From: Enterococcus xiangfangensis
Lineage (GTDB): Bacteria > Bacillota > Bacilli > Lactobacillales > Enterococcaceae
Direction: 5' to 3'
Length of the DNA stretch: 64,000 bases
Assembly: GCF_005405365.1 (NCBI RefSeq)
Contig: NZ_BJDX01000001.1
Coordinates: forward strand, 186,001 to 250,000
In this document: positions 62,536 to 64,000 of the stretch, in pieces
Numbering within the stretch: position 1 is the stretch's first letter
Layout: each line of letters starts with the position of its first letter
Program-made: the position numbers and the translations under genes
The notes under the pieces: generated by a model
Seen by the model: only the letters and a program-made list of their open reading frames with translations
Told to the model about the DNA's origin: nothing
Database searches by the model: none

Positions 62536-64000
62536 TCCCAAATATCCTCCTCATAAGGTTCATAAGGTAAAGAAATATAGAATGTTGATCCTTTACCTTC
62601 AACACTTTCAACCCAGATTTGACCTTGATGGGCTTTCATGACTTCTTTAGAGATTGCTAAGCCTAACCCTGTACCGCCTTGTTGGCGAGCTCGCGCCTTA
62701 TCCACTCGGTAAAAACGTTCGAACACTTTTTCCAAATCTTTTTTAGGAATTCCCAAACCTTCATCAGAAATACTTAAGACTACATTGTTATGAGTCTCCA
62801 TTAAATGAACCTCGATTTTCCCGCCGTCTGGGGAATATTTGATCGCATTGTTCATGATGTTATCGATAACTTGCATGATTTTATCAGTATCGATTTCAAC
62901 CCACAAATCACGTTCTGTAAATTCGCGGACGATTCGATAATTTTTCTCTTGGCTAGTCACCATCATATCAAAGCGATCCAACGCATAATCAACCAATTCG
63001 TTGAAATTCACCAATTCCAAATCTAATCGCTGAGCACCTGAATCCATCCGAGACAGATTCAACAGATCATTGATCATCCGAATCATTCGGTCAGTCTCAC
63101 CTAATGTCACGTGAATAAATTGTGGAGCAACGATCTCGTCTTTCCACACGCCTTCTTCCAATGCTTCTAGATAACTGCGAACACTCGTAAGCGGTGTCCG
63201 TAATTCATGAGAGACATTTGAAACAAATTGACGGCGCTCTTCTGCGGTTTTTTCTTGTTCGGTAACATCGTGTAATACGACAACCAACCCGCTGATAAAC
63301 CCAGATTCACGGCGGATCATCGCAAAATCTGAACGCAGTGTCATGCGATCTTCTTCTAAATCAGATGTCGAGCGATCAATCAAAATTTCTTCAGGTGCTT
63401 CCAATAGTTTCCGCAGTGTGTACTCTTCTTCTAAATCAAGCAACGTCAAAATCGATTGGCCAATTGCCTGTTCACTTGTCGTGTGCAAGAGCGATAACGC
63501 CATCTCGTTGATCGTGATGACTTTCCCACGGCGATCTGTAGCAATGACTCCATCTGTCATATGGGTCAAAACACTATCTAATCGATTGCGCTCGGCTTCC
63601 ATCGTATCTTGCGCGTCTTCGATCCGATCAGATAGTTTATTGAAAGTTTCTGCTAGTTGGCTCAATTCATCATGGCCTTGCACATCAACTTTCTCAGAAT
63701 AGTCGCCTTGAGCAATTCGAACCGCTTGTTTTTGCATCTCTTTGATTGGTTTAGTGATCGAGCGCGCTACTAATAACGACACGATGATCGAAATCAAACC
63801 GGCGATCAATGATGCAGTAAAGAAAATCAAGGCAGTATTACTAATTTCTGTATATTTTTGTTCAATGTCGCTTTTAACATAAAGAGCCCCGATCACAGCC
63901 GAATCGCCGGTCGGGGACTGAATAGGTTGGACATTGATACATACACGTTTATTATTATCATCCAGTGTTACATACTGTTTTATTGAAAAATCATCAATAT
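62532..64000 (-). CDS. walK: Sensor histidine kinase WalK, 5' part beyond window
   Basis: The reading frame stays open from 63,896 to the window end, so the apparent start there (a GTG) is not real and the gene is cut. The visible 489 residues start in the extracytoplasmic PAS domain. Then a membrane helix, HAMP (I-T-K-P-I-K-E-M), an internal PAS domain, the H-box F-V-S-N-V-S-H-E-L-R-T-P and the ATPase N-, G1- and G2-boxes follow (N-N-A-I-K-Y, D-E-G-L-G-I, G-T-G-L-G-L). It phosphorylates WalR, which should lie just outside the window, and controls cell-wall hydrolases. Confidence 0.97.
   Translation of the reverse strand, partial: IDDFSIKQYVTLDDNNKRVCINVQPIQSPTGDSAVIGALYVKSDIEQKYTEISNTALIFFTASLIAGLISIIVSLLVARSITKPIKEMQKQAVRIAQGDYSEKVDVQGHDELSQLAETFNKLSDRIEDAQDTMEAERNRLDSVLTHMTDGVIATDRRGKVITINEMALSLLHTTSEQAIGQSILTLLDLEEEYTLRKLLEAPEEILIDRSTSDLEEDRMTLRSDFAMIRRESGFISGLVVVLHDVTEQEKTAEERRQFVSNVSHELRTPLTSVRSYLEALEEGVWKDEIVAPQFIHVTLGETDRMIRMINDLLNLSRMDSGAQRLDLELVNFNELVDYALDRFDMMVTSQEKNYRIVREFTERDLWVEIDTDKIMQVIDNIMNNAIKYSPDGGKIEVHLMETHNNVVLSISDEGLGIPKKDLEKVFERFYRVDKARARQQGGTGLGLAISKEVMKAHQGQIWVESVEGKGSTFYISLPYEPYEEDIWE

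Noticed and set aside
63894-63896. walK start at 63,896
   Set aside because: The upstream codons remain open to the window end and encode a plausible extracellular domain, so the gene is merely truncated by the window.

Overview
The window looks like the chromosome of a low-GC Firmicute of the order Lactobacillales, most likely an Enterococcus. The evidence is the gene set and order: sufCDSUB beside metNIQ, murT-gatD, a DUF1827 gene, a CIRCE-controlled groESL operon, a walK-walH-walI-walJ cluster, and a P-type ATPase with a yybP-ykoY-type leader. Species cannot be fixed from the sequence alone.

Positions 1 to about 12,270 are a phage satellite of the PICI type (phage-inducible chromosomal island). 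Its left end lies outside the window. A tyrosine integrase and a CI/Stl-like repressor read rightwards. Everything else reads leftwards from a divergent operator region at 10,124-10,253: Cro-like protein, excisionase-like HTH protein, Bro-N antirepressor, several micro-proteins, an SF3-like helicase/Rep, an iteron cluster that looks like the origin, an AEP primase, a Cse60-like protein, two coiled-coil proteins, zinc-finger proteins, a cold-shock protein and an ArpU-like regulator. No capsid, tail or large terminase gene is visible. At the far left, in the usual cargo position, sits a two-gene unit: an HTH-TIR protein overlapping a small three-helix membrane protein. It is the best candidate here for an undescribed anti-phage system.

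From 12,281 to 23,634 the chromosome carries the SUF iron-sulfur operon, the MetNIQ methionine importer under a T-box leader, a lone GcvH-like protein, an ArsC/Spx-like protein, RodA and a DUF1361 membrane protein. The order suf - met - gcvH - arsC-like resembles the suf/yus region of Bacillus subtilis. From 24,011 to 30,469 lie a tRNA-Thr, a DUF2187 gene, upp, glyA, the threonylcarbamoyl-AMP synthase, prmC, prfA and tdk. Two oddities there are a DnaA-box cluster and a 113-bp tandem duplication. From 30,674 to 43,654 are a MerR regulator with a divergent SDR gene, a KtrB-type K+ transporter, the murT-gatD lipid II amidation pair, manA, and small metabolic genes.

From 43,858 to 64,000 are the riboswitch-linked cation ATPase, a TtcA-like tRNA thiolase, an LTA-synthase-like enzyme, NAD biosynthesis (nadE, pncB), a three-domain flavoprotein of the NADH:fumarate reductase type, groESL, a CPBP protease, and the distal part of the wal operon (walK, cut by the window end, then walH, walI, walJ). 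Most starts were moved from the longest frame to the start codon best supported by a ribosome binding site.
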